A model generated the notes under the pieces. The model saw only the letters and a program-made list of their open reading frames with translations. It did no database searches and was not told where the DNA came from. Shown here in pieces: positions 31,780 through 43,469 of a stretch of 64,000 nt of DNA. Numbering within the stretch: position 1 is the stretch's first letter; every line of letters begins with the position of its first letter. The position numbers were made by a program, and so were the translations under genes. Location of the stretch: the NCBI GenBank assembly GCA_964035575.1, contig OZ037933.1, positions 186,001 through 250,000 of the forward strand, written 5' to 3'. Source of the DNA: Rhynchopus sp. YZ270_cl-10. Taxonomy: Eukaryota; Euglenozoa; Diplonemea; Diplonemida; Diplonemidae.

Positions 31780-32095
31780 TGTACTAGCCCAGGGAGGGGT
31801 TCCCGGCTACTGGCGAGGTCTCTTCCAATCCGTAAACCAGTTTCCCTAGGCATACCTAGAAGGCGAATTTCGTATTCGCCCTACATTCGGATCCGAATAT
31901 GGCATATTCGCCTAGGCTAGGGGGGCCTCATGGCTTCACGGGCTCGGGCTCTAGCAGGTCCCTCCACACAATGTAGTGTATCTGCCTTCAGCACCCAGGG
32001 TAGCATTCCCCAGCACCTTTTACCCTCAGGCAGACCCTTCATAGAGGTTCAGGAGTGCCACAAAAGGACCCCCCGGATGCAATTTAACGCCCAGC
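31780..32095 (+). repeat. Dispersed repeat, second copy at 49195-49412 in reverse
   Basis: TCATCATTGTACT, GGGAGGGTTCCCGGCTAC-like, AGGTCCCTCCACACA and CACCCAGGGTA(G/A)CATTCCC blocks match 49195-49412 in the opposite orientation. This copy carries an extra small element (31849-31917) at the site where the other reads ...TTTCCTAGGGCC..., so the empty site is visible. Origin unknown; non-coding. Confidence 0.65.
31849..31917. mobile_element. Small MITE-like element, 69 bp, TA duplication
   Basis: The ends GGCATACCTAGAAGGCGAAT and ATTCGCCTAGGC are near-inverted and bordered by TA. It is related to the element at 2581-2682. It is inserted in a dispersed repeat whose uninterrupted version is at 49340-49355. 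Confidence 0.75.
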
Positions 32096-32414
32096 CCAGG
32101 ACGAGAAGAAAGTCTTTTTTTTTTTTTTTTTTGGGGGGGGGGGTTTGTTTTGTGGGGGTTGAGTGGGGGAAGAGTGCAAATAAAAGTTGACTTGAAATAC
32201 AAAGCCCTCTGGTGAACAGTGTACCTATAAAATGAAAAGGTGAAAAGGGAAATTACTAAAAGCCTGCTCAGGAGAGAAGGGAAAAAGAGGGGGAAAAGTC
32301 AGTAACCCTGGGGAATAACGCCCCTAATGTAAGAAGAAAAACGGCGTAAAGGACCTGATAGTAGTACCGAATCCATTGACAAATAAATAGTGTTGGTTAA
32401 GACGCTCCCTTCTA

Positions 32415-32554
32415 GCTGGGTGATCTATGAACGGGGAGATATTTTTTTTTTTTTTCACTAGCTCTCAGTAAGCTCTCACAGGCTCTCACAAGACTCTCAC
32501 AAGGCTCTCACAGCGTGTTACGTGTCTCACGGAGACGTTCCTAGATCACCCAAC
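32415..32554. mobile_element. Small TIR element, 140 bp, TA duplication
   Basis: The ends GCTGGGTGATCTATGAACG and CGTTCCTAGATCACCCAAC are inverted and bordered by TA. The centre repeats GGCTCTCACA four to five times. Non-coding. Confidence 0.75.
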
Positions 32555-32813
32555 TAGCTTGGATTGGTCACACCTTTAAAAAAATATCCAAAAAAAGGGA
32601 GGACTTGTAAGATGAATGTGCCTCTCGGTGCACACATCATGATCAAAAGAGCGGGGTTCTCGGTAAGCTGTAGAAACACTTTGTCAGATAAAACATAAAC
32701 CCGGTTCGATTCCCGAGTCAGTGCAGTTCCTTGTTGAGAACTACCCGCTCTTTCAAACACACACACACACACATCATTGGGGCCATATTCTGTGCAAGAA
32801 GTACCCCATATTA

Positions 32814-33914
32814 CATACAATGCAACGAGGCCGGGTACGCCTGAAAATACTCGTATCTGAAAAATATATCTGAGGCGTGCCTGAGGCGTCACTGAGGCGT
32901 GCCTGAGGCGTACTCGGGATTAGTTACGTTTAAGTACGCCTCAGGCACGCCTGAGTATATATCAACGCATACTTGCGTTTCAGGCGCCTGGTGTGTATTT
33001 TCCCCCCGCAAAAAGGGCCTCTGATGCATTTCCGGAGCGATCTGAAAAAATTCCGGGGTCGGACAATTTTTTTAGCAAAAAATGCGCGACTTTTAAGTTT
33101 GTACCAAAAATCAGGGGAAAGTATACTCGGTTTCATATTTCTGCTGATATATAAAATTATTATGCACAGGTCATCATGTTTCTAAGGCATGCCATGTATT
33201 TCCTCCGCCCCCTGAAATGTGCTGAAATAAAATTTCGGTGTCCTGCTGAGAAAATTGCGGGGTCGCAAGATATTTTTAGTGGAAAAATATCATGGTTACT
33301 GCTTACAGTAAACTGCCTCCTAAAAAGAGGCTTCGCAGAAGATGAGTCATACCTCGGGTATGTATAAAAAAGTCCTTTGGTCACCCCATAGTTGTACTAA
33401 AAATAGAGCTGTGGTCTGTGGATCAAGGAGGCCTGTGTAAAATTCTGGGATCTCGATGGGATCTCTCTAGTGTTAGAGGATCCAGCCTTGTATGAGCCTC
33501 TTCCATCTTGCATCAAGTTGGGCCTCGAAGGGACCCAGTCGAAAAGCACCCCCGAAATTTGTTTTCCAATGATTCTTGAATCAATGAAATACCCGAAGGT
33601 ACCACCAAAATATATATCATCAGCACCAAAGCTTAGCGAACCCTTTTCATTTTTTCGACTCGCTCGGCCCAGAGGCGCATTTTTCATCGTGCGACCCCGC
33701 ATTTGAAAGATTTTGCTACCTCTGAATCGAAAACCACAAAATTTGGGGGTAAATACTTTTTTGTTCATGACCAAAATGCTGGTAAGAAATATAAATATAC
33801 TCAGGCGTGCCTGAGGCGTACTCGGGATTAGTTACGTTTAAGTACGCCTCAGGCACGCCTGAGTATTTATTTTCAGGCCTTGGCGAGGCCGACTCGGCCT
33901 CGTTGCATTGTATG
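32814..33914 (-). mobile_element. Non-autonomous TIR element, copy B, inverted relative to copy A
   Basis: Reverse complement of 1269-2359 over its full length, with the same CATACAATG...CATTGTATG ends. Its own 6-bp target duplication is ATATTA (32808-32813 and 33915-33920), different from copy A, so it arrived by its own insertion. Differences between copies are few, so both look recent. The longest frame (33470-33706) has no recognised product. Confidence 0.9.
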
Positions 33915-33920
33915 ATATTA

Positions 33921-36006
33921 GTTATCAAACGCATGATGCTAGTGTGGGCTATACTCCGTTCAGGCGTTACCCCACTTCTGCGCAAGAATTACCCCATATT
34001 AGTTACTCAGACACACATTACACTCTCCCCACTCAGCGAGTTTGGGGCATCGCAACAAAAAGAGTCTGCTCCTAGGCCTTTGGGTGCTAGGTTCCCTGCC
34101 TCGCACACCCGCTGTGTGGTAAATGATTATTTCATATGCATTCTTTTCTAAATGAAAAGAAGGCAAGGAGGGTGCGAAAAATGTACCCTTGCTTTTTTTT
34201 AGAAAAAATGACGAAGTAAACCAACTACTTCCAAAGCGCACCAACCCAATACCCTATGCCCAATAGCCTTTCGGCTCTGGCCCTCGCCACCTTTTGTGTT
34301 TTTTTTTTTTTTTTTTTTTTTTTTTTGAAAACTTGGTTTGTATTAGTGTAGCCACCCTAGAGTGTACTCCACTATACTGAACACTTTTTTTCTTTTAAAT
34401 AGAAGCAGTAGGGCCATACTTGGGGTGACTACAATGCTGGTTGACCGGACAATGGCCACTCAGGATAAAGTTTGTAAAACCCCAACTATGGATAAGACGT
34501 GGGAACAAAGGGTATTGGAGGGGTGATTGTAGCTAATCCTTGGTGCATGCCTTGACTTAATCGAAGTAAACTGCCCTGCAACACACAGAGAAAGAAGTGA
34601 GCTCTACTCTGTTCAGGTGTTACCCACTAAATCTGTTGTCAAATACACACAGAGACACAGGGTGATGTTACTCCTCTTAGTAACTACCCAACATACACAC
34701 ATCACATTGGGGGCCATATTCTGCGCAAGAATTGCCCCCTTATTAGTTATCAAACACACACACATCCTCCTCAGCGGGTAGAGAAAAATCAAAAAAGGAA
34801 GCTCGGTTCTTACCAAAAAAAATAAAGCAAAAAAAAAAAAATTGCAAGATGAATATGCTTCTCGTGCACACCCATCCAAAAAATAAAATAAATTGAAAAC
34901 GAGACAGACGGCCCCTGAAAGTAAACCATGACTTTGCATGAAATTTTCGGTGGAGTCTTGGCGGGGTTTAACGACCAATAAACCCCACCAAAAAAACTCC
35001 TCCAAACTCCACCACAATTTCAGGCACCATCAGGTAGGTAAACCACCATGTGGAGGGGAAATAAAAACTACTATCTGACCCCTCTGGGACAGCAGGCACG
35101 TTGTCGCACTGAGTAAAGGGGTGTGTTGCCTTCTTCGGCGATATGTTTAAACAAAAGAGAAGTTGAAAGTGCCAAACGTCTCACCGTTCATAGGCAGACA
35201 AAGGTATGCGTGTCTCTCCCCCAAAAGCGGCCAGGGGTAGCGGACGTGTCTGTGTACATAATGTGTCAAAACCCGCTCACCACAGTACCGGCACCCGTAC
35301 CCTGATGCTTTGTGGGAGTAAAAAAAAAGCTACCCACTCGGATCGCAATACCCGGCGAGCCCACACAGAACAACACCACTAGGGCTAGTAACAAGTTTAA
35401 AAAGAGTATGAAAATATGTACATTGAAAGTAAGCATGTTATAGGGGGGAAAAATGGCCCCTTCTTTAAGTTTAAAAAGCATTTCAACATATGCATTCAAT
35501 AAATTGAGAGCATTGGTAAAAGGGATCAAGAAAAATGTTCCCATCTTTTAGTATCTTTTGCAAAACATGAAAAAGAAAATTAAATGTTTCATGCTCGTTT
35601 AAAAAAAAAAAAACGAAAGAACCCGAAAAATAATGTAATACAAGCAACTGAACAGAACGTAGCAAAGTGTTTCCCCCCCCCCCCCCCCCCACCATCCTTA
35701 CAAGTACCCCCCATCCCCCGAAGCATTTTTTTTATTTGATAAATGTGTGTAGTTGCCTCGGTTGTGTTGCCACAGTTTTGTGCAATCTCCACTATTTCGA
35801 TTTTTTGATCAACTGTTGGATTAATATTGCTGCCCAGGAAAGCAAGCAGTCTGCATCGCCGCATCGTGCTCTCTCTTTTTTTTGTTTGTTTTTTTTTGTT
35901 TTTTTTTTGAATTCAAGTGGGTCAGGGGGATCCCCTCTCGATATGCTCCGTGTGACGTTTGTACTGACAGTTCACTTACCGCTAGGGGAAGGGGAGGGGG
36001 GGGTTA
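33921..36006 (+). other. Intergenic, no gene seen
   Basis: Repeated CATCATTGGGGCCATATTCT(G)(C/T)GCAAGAA units (32775, 34703; related 33970), copies of the CTTGGTTTGTATTAGTGTAG (34335), GTAGTTGCCTCGG (35752), AGTTGAAAGTGCCAAACG (35162) and AAGCATTTCAACATATGCAT (35475) repeats, all plus-strand, and long T-runs. Frames present cross homopolymers and show no domain. Confidence 0.5.
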
Positions 36007-36803
36007 GGGGGTAGCAAACCCCACGTAAAAAGTGAGGCAAAAGTGGTTTTTTCGGATTTTTGAAAAAAAAAGCTTTCTATGTCATTCTGACCATACTCTC
36101 CGACCCATACCCCCCAAAAAACACCCCCTGACTCGGTTTCCACCCGAAATAGCACTTTCTGTGCCCAAAAATGGACAAATTCAAAAAAAAAATTTTTTTT
36201 GGCCAGGACTTGGTACCTTTGGTGGGTACCAGGTCCTGGCACCCTTTTTAAAACATGGTTATAAGTTCCACCAAGTCCCTCTAAACACCCCGAAACCGCC
36301 TGGGTACCCCTCGGGATAGGTTCTGGGATGAAAATATGTGGCTTTGGGGCCTTTTCTGGCCCCAGAATGAGTAAAAGCGGTCCAAAAAGCAGGTGGTGCA
36401 GATGAAGGCCACAGTGGAGAGAACCACACGCTGCTTTTTGGACCGCTTTTACACATTCTGGGGCTAGAAATACCCCCAAAGCCACATATTTTCACCCCAG
36501 AACCTATCCCGAGGGGTACCCAGGCGGTTTCGGGGTGTTTAGAGGGACTTGGTGGAACTTATAACCATGTTTTAAAAAGGGTGCCAGGACCTGGTACCCA
36601 CCAAAGGTACCAAGTCCTGGCCAAAAAAATTTTTTTTTTGAATTTGTCCATTTTTGGGCACAGAAAGTGCTATTTCGGGTGGAAACCGAGTCAGGGGGTG
36701 TTTTTTGGGGGGTATGGGTCGGAGAGTATGGTCAGAATGACATAGAAAGCTTTTTTTTCAAAAGTCAAAAAAATCGTGTTTGCCTCGGGCTTTTGCTACC
36801 CCC
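36007..36803. mobile_element. Fold-back element, 797 bp, near-perfect palindrome, TA duplication
   Basis: Two arms of about 385 bases (36007-36392 and 36431-36803) are reverse complements around a 38-base loop. The ends GGGGGTAGCAAA and TTTTGCTACCCCC are bordered by TA. The part with CCCCAGAACCTATCCCGAGG and GGGACTTGGTGGAACTTA is shared with the element at 53001-54193, so both come from one family. Non-coding; open frames in the arms mirror each other. Confidence 0.9.
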
Positions 36804-37480
36804 TAGAGGGGGGGGTTCTTGAATTCTACACTGTGGGGGTCCAGCCTCTTACCAGAACTAAAAGCTGGAGTCTCAACTAGCGGGTGTGGGGCACCCTCCG
36901 AAAAGTGGGTGTTCGTCACACACACCCTCTCCTTGAGTCTCCCGTTTGACTCCTCCTCGGAGGCTGGAACCTACCGTGTGAAAGTACGCACAATCATTCT
37001 TTCTGAGGGGGTGGTGGGGAGAGAAAACACTCCTGAGTAAACGAGAAGGGAGGGGGGGAAAATGATTAAGATATTATTTTCAATCGAAAGATGGAGTTTT
37101 CCCGGGGGGAAAAAAGTGAAGTTGATAGTGCAAAACGCCTCTGGGACGCAGGGCACTTGGCACTCCGAATACAAGTTCGGCGGGTGTGTCTACACCTGGA
37201 TCGCGTATTCAGGGTTTCCGCTGGGGGCGAGAGAGAAAAAAATAAAAGTATCCCAATGCCAGGTTCATATATATGTGGTGTGGTCAGCAACCCAGTTCCC
37301 CGTGGTTCTACCATAGTTTCCCCCTTTTATTGCCCCTTTTTTTCTGTCAAAATCACTTCTGCGTGATTTGAAAAATTGTTAGAGTAGCCTTTTTGGTGGT
37401 GGTGCCCACAAATTCTCCACTTTTGCATTTAAAAAAAAAAAAATATATTAATTTTGTTTTTTTTAGTCTGTTTTTTTTTT
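36804..37480 (+). other. Intergenic, no gene seen
   Basis: Contains a GAAGTTGATAGTGCAAAACG / CCTCTGGGACGCAGGGCAC copy at 37117 and a GTTCCCCGTGGTTCTACC word (37290) related to CCCCGTGGTTCGCCCGTATG at 38463 and 42294. Confidence 0.5.
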
Positions 37481-37489
37481 GCATTACCC

Positions 37490-38163
37490 AGGGTTTCCGC
37501 TTATCTTCATGGAAAATTTTTTTTTTCCAAAACCGTGAAGATATGAAGATATGTCCAAAAAGGGGTCAAAAAAATTTTTTCGCGCTCCGCGCGAAAAGGT
37601 CCGTCCATTTCAGGTAAATACGTGATGACGTGGGATGGTAATGTAAATCAAGAACCAAACCAACCCTTTTTCTCATGTTTTTTCTACGCCTGCCTTCCCT
37701 CAGTACAGGAAGAAGCGGCGGTCATAATATCAAACCTTTTTGGCGAAGCCACGGTACGCAACATTTCAAAAATTGTGACTTAAAATCAACCATTTTTACA
37801 GACAAACTATGGTAGAGGGTGTGGGATTCCGCTCATAAGTTTTGCGCCGCAGGCGCACGGTACGCTACTTTTTTTATTTTTGTCGATCCCTTATTCTCAC
37901 TCTTTGTCAAATGGTGCAAAGATTGAGGGAATTGGGGGCACGGTCTGAAACTTTACCTCGCTATATCCTCTTCACAATGATACCAGGAAGGGGATAAAAC
38001 GCGCTTCGCGCGCGCGCGACGCCCTGCCTCCCCTTTTTTTCTGGTTTTTTTTTTTTTTTTTTTTTTTCTCATGAAGATATCTTCATGGGAAAAAACGGGA
38101 AAATCCCAGATTTTTTTTTTTTTTGAAGATTTTTTGGGTCATATCTTCATAGCGGAAACACTG
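37490..38163. mobile_element. TIR element, 674 bp, 9-bp target duplication
   Basis: GCATTACCC flanks both ends (37481-37489 and 38164-38172). The ends AGGGTTTCCGCTTATCTTCA and ATCTTCATAGCGGAAACACTG are imperfect inverted repeats, followed by repeated GAAGATAT words. A 9-bp duplication suggests a Mutator-like origin. The inside shares GCGAAGCCACGGTACGCAAC and GCGCCGCAGGCGCACGGTAC with the nested element at 5414-5928. No transposase. Confidence 0.75.
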
Positions 38164-38503
38164 GCATTACCCCTGCGGTTGGAAAAGGTAGCTATCTTCA
38201 GGGACTATATCATCACTTTCGTCACTTCCCTGCTTGCAGAACGGTGTGTGAACGCGCCGCTTTTGGTTGTATCCATCCTCATCGCATAGTTCAAGCGAAA
38301 TCACGGGTTGTCTGTAGGAATTTTTTTTTTTTCAAGCGAATAAAAAGAAAAGTTTTGTAAGATGACCCGAAGCCTCTCTTGAGTCACCTTAGATCACATT
38401 CGTCATCGCGCAGCAACAGCTGCGCAGGTTTCTACAATTTTTGGTGTGGCACCGGTCCAAATTCCCCGTGGTTCGCCCGTATGTCTCCCGTGGTATGCAC
38501 CAG

Positions 38504-40206
38504 GCTGGGGGGGGATCCGTAAATAGACCGGCAACGACCAGACACGTAATTAGTGTGTATAGCCGGTCTTTGGCCGGTCTTTAGGGTCCGTAAAAAGACC
38601 GGCTCTTAAGGATTACCGGCTATAAGGGCCGGTCCTACCCACCCTCGAAAAAGACCGGCAGACCGGGTGTACAATTGTACACACAAAAATTTACGTACGA
38701 TCTTCCTTCTAAGGTGCTCGCTCTCCATACCTAGACCCTCGAATTTTTTTTTTTTGCCCCTATATTGGGCTAATTTCGACGATTTGAGGCCATTAAAAGC
38801 AAAATTTGGCACTTTTGAGCATCTAGGGGGGTCTAAAACGCGGTTCCGCGAACCCAAAATTTCGTGATTTTTACCAAAAACAAGTCGATTTTTGAAAAAA
38901 TCTCAAAAAAAAAAATCCCAATTTTTTTTTTCACAAGTGTTTTTGAGGCCTGCTCACTACACCCTAGGCTCCCTTCTGGGACCAAAAAGTCAAAAAAAGC
39001 AAGAATTGGGCTGTTTTGAGCATCTAGAGTTAATTCCCCAGTCATTTTCTGTACCACCAGTGCATTTTGTATGGGACAGCGCCTTGTCAAAAAATCAAAA
39101 AATCTCAAAAAAAAAAAATTTTTTTTTCGGGAAAATTTCGACCCCTGAGTTGGGTTTTTGGGCACCAAAAAGTGCAAAAAAACGCAAAAATCGGGTGTTT
39201 TGACGATCTGGGGGTAAACATATGCATTATGCACCTTATGCATTACTACAGGGGCCCACAATTTCGACTTTTCCTTAGCAAATTCCGTCACAATTTTTTT
39301 TTTTCGATTTTGGCAAAGGCAAATCTCAGGAAAAAAAAAATCACCCCGATAGTGGGTCCTTGGGTGTCCAAAGATGCCAAAAACACAAAAAAAATGATGT
39401 TTTGACCATCGGTGGGCACCTAAAACGCACTTTTCTGCCCAAAAAAAATGAATATTGATTTTTCCTTAGCGTTCTTATAGCCGTGATTTTTCAGTTTTTT
39501 TTCACAAAAAAATTCACCGAAAATAGTGTGTCCTTGGGAGATCAAAAACGCAAAAAAACGCAAAATTTTGGTGTTTTGACCCTTCAGAAGCACCCAAAAC
39601 GCACTTTTGTGTACAAAAACACACATATTTCACATTTCCTTAGCAATTCCTTTCACAAGTACAAGGCGATTTTTGACCAGACAAAAAAATTTTTATTGCT
39701 CAAAAACGGGCGTGGTAGGCACCCGAAGCCATAAAATGGCCCAAAGAATCCAAAAAACCTCAGAAATACATGTTCGTGAAAAACATTTGCAAGTCAAAAT
39801 TCAACCACAATACGGTCATTTTGTGCATACCCTGTGACTGTAGTGGCTAGAGAACACGCATGCAGACCTGTTCCTTGCAATTTCCAGTGTTGTGTTTATC
39901 AATGCATGCATCCAGAGGACCTTTGGTTTACGTAATCGTAGGCACTCCTGAGCAATGAAGTCGGTTTTTGACCCAAAATCGGGGTGTGTGGGCCCTAATT
40001 TGCTCCAAATTTGGCCGAAAATTGGGATTTTTCTGAAAATTTCATTGTGCTCAGCAAAAATCCTTGCTTTTTTGAAGAATTTTCCAAAAAATATGCTATA
40101 CCCCCTATGACTGGACCCAACTCCCCTCACCCCTTTTTTTTTTCACCCAAAAGGGCCGGAAATTTTACACACTAATACACAAACTTACGGACCCCCCGGG
40201 GGGTAC
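38504..40206. mobile_element. Probable TIR element with internal diverged tandem array
   Basis: The outer ends GGGGGGGATCCGTAAATAGA and ACTTACGGACCCCCCGGGGG are roughly inverted; exact borders and target duplication could not be fixed. The left part has repeated AGACCGGC / GCCGGTCTTT words. The inside holds about five diverged units of roughly 170 bp, each with ...AAAAACGCAAAA...GGTGTTTTGA and CCTTAGC(A/G)(A/T)TTC. The unit starting CGATTTGAGGCCATTAAAAG also occurs at 57372, inside another element. Confidence 0.5.
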
Positions 40207-40350
40207 CCTGTTTTTTTTTTTTTTTCCGGGTTTGCGGGAATGTGAAGGAAAACGCTGGCATTTGCATTTTTGAGCCAATCCCAGGAAGTGGTGGGGTCAT
40301 TTTGCAGAAATGGCCAAGTTGTTGACCTCTAGAAAAAATTCACTGTACAA

Positions 40351-40784
40351 TACACAGTATACACAGTATACACAGTATACACAGTATACACAGTATACAC
40401 AGTATACACAGTATACACAGTATACACAGTATACACAGTATACACAGTATACACAGTATACACAGTATACACAGTATACACAGTATACACAGTATACACA
40501 GTATACACAGTATACACAGTATACACAGTATACACAGTATACACAGTATACACAGTATACACAGTATACACAGTATACACAGTATACACAGTATACACAG
40601 TATACACAGTATACACAGTATACACAGTATACACAGTATACACAGTATACACAGTATACACAGTATACACAGTATACACAGTATACACAGTATACACAGT
40701 ATACACAGTATACACAGTATACACAGTATACACAGTATACACAGTATACACAGTATACACAGTATACACAGTATACACAGTATA
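40351..40784. repeat. Satellite, 9-bp unit TACACAGTA, about 48 copies
   Basis: Essentially perfect tandem repeat. Long frames through it (QYTQYT on plus, VYTVYT on minus) are artefacts. It abuts a fragment of the 1.09-kb TIR element, on whose far side two more units appear (41008-41027). Confidence 0.95.
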
Positions 40785-40817
40785 GTAAAGTAAATAGTAA
40801 AGTAAGTATAGTAATGG

Positions 40818-41007
40818 ATCAGAGGCCCTTTTTGCGGGGAATAAATACACACCAGGCGCCTGGAACGCAAGTATGCGTTGATATATACTCAGGCGTGCCT
40901 GAGGCGTACTTAAACGTAACTAATCCCGAGTACGCCTCAGGCACGCCTCAGATATGTTTTCCAGATATGAGTATTTTCAGGCGTACCCGGCCTCGTTGCA
41001 TTGTATG
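40818..41007 (+). mobile_element. Right-end fragment of the 1.09-kb TIR element
   Basis: The last 190 bases of the family: from ATCAGAGGCCC to CGGCCTCGTTGCATTGTATG, including one ACTCAGGCGTGCCTGAGG palindrome. It lacks the left nine-tenths. It sits between the 9-bp satellite and a short continuation of it. Confidence 0.9.
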
Positions 41008-41030
41008 ATACACAGTATACACAGTACACA

Positions 41031-41239
41031 CAGTACAGTACAGTACAGTACAGTACAGTACAGTACAGTACAGTACAGTACAGTACAGTACAGTACAGTA
41101 CAGTACAGTACAGTACAGTACAGTACAGTACAGTACAGTACAGTACAGTACAGTACAGTACAGTACAGTACAGTACAGTACAGTACAGTACAGTACAGTA
41201 CAGTACAGTACAGTACAGTACAGTACAGTACAGTACAGT
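41031..41239. repeat. Satellite, 5-bp unit CAGTA, about 42 copies
   Basis: Essentially perfect tandem repeat directly after a few degenerate 9-bp units, so it probably arose from the CAGTA core of the 9-bp satellite. Confidence 0.95.
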
Positions 41240-43469
41240 CTGTAGGGGTTGAAAAAAAATTTTCCCCGAGAAAACCACTTTTTTGGGATAATTCAGCGCA
41301 TTAGAAAATTTTGCGGTTAGAACCGTGACTCTGTGTGACCCTTACCACCGTGAGAGTAAACACCAAAAAACGGGAAAAATAAAAATAAAAAGGGGTACCC
41401 CCTCCAGAGCTCGCGCTAAAGTCCATCCCTCATCCCGGGATTTTTGGGGGTTTTGGTAGGAACGTTTTTTTTTTGCAGTACGGGGATTTCATTAAGAAAC
41501 CAGAAGTTCTAATATTGTTGAGTAAGACCACCACATAGTGGACTTGCATATACATGTGACCCCGCCGTGGAACGCAATTGGCTCGGAAAGTCAAAAGAAA
41601 GAGGAGAAAAAAGAAAAGGAAAAAAAAAAAAAGGTTGGGTACCGTGCGCCTGCGGCGCTGCCTGTTCCCTACCAGTTTCTACAGGCAAACACTTGCCCCC
41701 TTTACCTTACACTGACGGGTTTTGACCAAAACCAAGAACTTGTCCATTTCGGCAAATTGACCCCACCACAGAACGGACGAATTCCGGAAATGCAAATGCC
41801 GGTGTTTTCGCGCATTTTCATGTTGCAAGACGTCAGGATCAGGGAGAGAAAATCTGGTTGTGGGATTTACATTGGCCCTCTTTACCCACATGGATTTTGA
41901 CCAAAACCAAAAAAATGGCCATTTCGGCAAAGTGACCCCACCACAGCGCGGACGGATTCCGGAAATTCCAATCGCGGTATGTTTTGGGGCTGAAAACCCA
42001 CTGATTTTCAGGAGAAAAATTGCTTCCAAATCTCGGAATTTTCCGAATTTTCCTGAAAATGACCCTTGTTTACGAGTATGGGTTCATATTTTGCGAAAAT
42101 TTAAGTCACTAAAATTTTGTCCATTTTTCCGTATATACCCCACCACAAGCCGGGATTGGCCCGGAAATGCCACAAAACGGGGTTTCCGGGCCTCCCCAGC
42201 TAACCTTTTCAAGGAACGTTTTTCCGTACCCGAAATCCATTTTTTCCCCATTTTTTCCCATAATTAGCGCGACCACTGACCCCCTCCAAATTCCCCGTGG
42301 TTCGCCCGTATGTCTCCCGCGGTTGTACCGCGTACAACGGTTCACACCAATTTTGGTGTCATAAAAAGAAGAAAAAACTTGAAATATGAATGTGCATCTC
42401 GTGTAATAAAACAAAGGGATCATCCTACATGGACATGCACCGAGAGAGGAACCGCTGGAGACGGACAAGCTGGCACCCGCCCGCGAGATGATCGAAAGTA
42501 AGAACATTACTGCATTGTATTCGACGGGACGAACACCATGTCGGGAGCATTCTCAGGGGGGTGCAAAACCAGGTTGAAACATTTTCCTGAAAATCGTAAT
42601 TCATCTGCATTTGGTGCAGCAATCCGCAGTTGAACCTCCCTCTCTCTCTCTCTCCATCGGGATGGACAAAGTCATTGTTGACGTGATGAGTACGTCATCA
42701 ACAGCCAGCGCGTTGTGCATTGGTACCAGGGTGTTGGCCGTATCGAACTCACACAAGCAGCTTACACATTGTAATGGCTGAACATTACCAGGAAGTTGGA
42801 GAAAGGGGAAGATAACCCGGTGGCTAACCAATGAAAAAAGGTGCACCCTCCCGTCCATCTATGACACCCTCAGCCAGATCCACCAGCAGGACGGTGCCAT
42901 AGGTGACTCTTGGATACGTTAGAGTCACCAAGGTTCATGGAGGCGAACGTCCTCCTCTCCAGCGTCTTCATCGTGATGCAACCTCTGAACGTGTAGTGGC
43001 AAGAGCCTCTCCTCTCTGGTGATGAGGATTGGTCATGACAGAAACTCCTGAAATCTACGCAGGAATCATACAGACTGAAGCTGAGGCAAATGTCACGGAG
43101 TACAAAAAACCTGCAGTGGGCGAGGTGCTGCACTGTTGTTGTTCGCTTGTCAAGGGGGGGGGGAAGGAAGGTCGGTCTGGAAAGCTTTTTTGTTCGGTTT
43201 CAACGAAACGACCGCAAGAACCCGACATCAAAGAAGAGTCTCTCCAACACAGCTTGCAGAAAGGTTTTGTGCTGCCGCGATCTTCACGCGAAGTAGTCGG
43301 TGGGAGCGTGCGGAGTGCGTAGCGTTTTTGTGTAGTGTGTAATATGTGTGTAGTAACACACGAAAGCAGATCACACACTGCACATAACAAGACGCGGAAG
43401 AAAAAATCGCCTTTTTTTTGTGAGTCACAAATTTAGAAAAAAGAAAAAAAAAAAGACAATGGTGCATAC
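41240..43469. other. Mostly intergenic; core-block repeats and one possible exon
   Basis: Three copies of the transposon core block lie at 41740-41830, 41920-41990 and 42115-42190, in both orientations. On the minus strand near 42768-42650, EFDTANTLVPMHNALAVDDV could be a further exon of the gene at 43470-47289: its weak acceptor TGTGTAAG|C keeps phase. This is uncertain. No other gene seen. Confidence 0.35.

Noticed and set aside
32690-32730. tRNA-like CCCGGTTCGATTCCCGAG
   Set aside because: The box-B-like word is present, but the T-stem has mismatches and no acceptor or D-arm pairing could be found. At most a tRNA-derived relic.
40351-40784. Possible CRISPR-like array
   Set aside because: Contiguous 9-bp tandem repeat with no spacers, in a eukaryotic setting.
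40310-41008. Long frames through the 9-bp and 5-bp arrays
   Set aside because: They are translations of simple tandem repeats (QYT, YTV and STVQY patterns) with no unique sequence.
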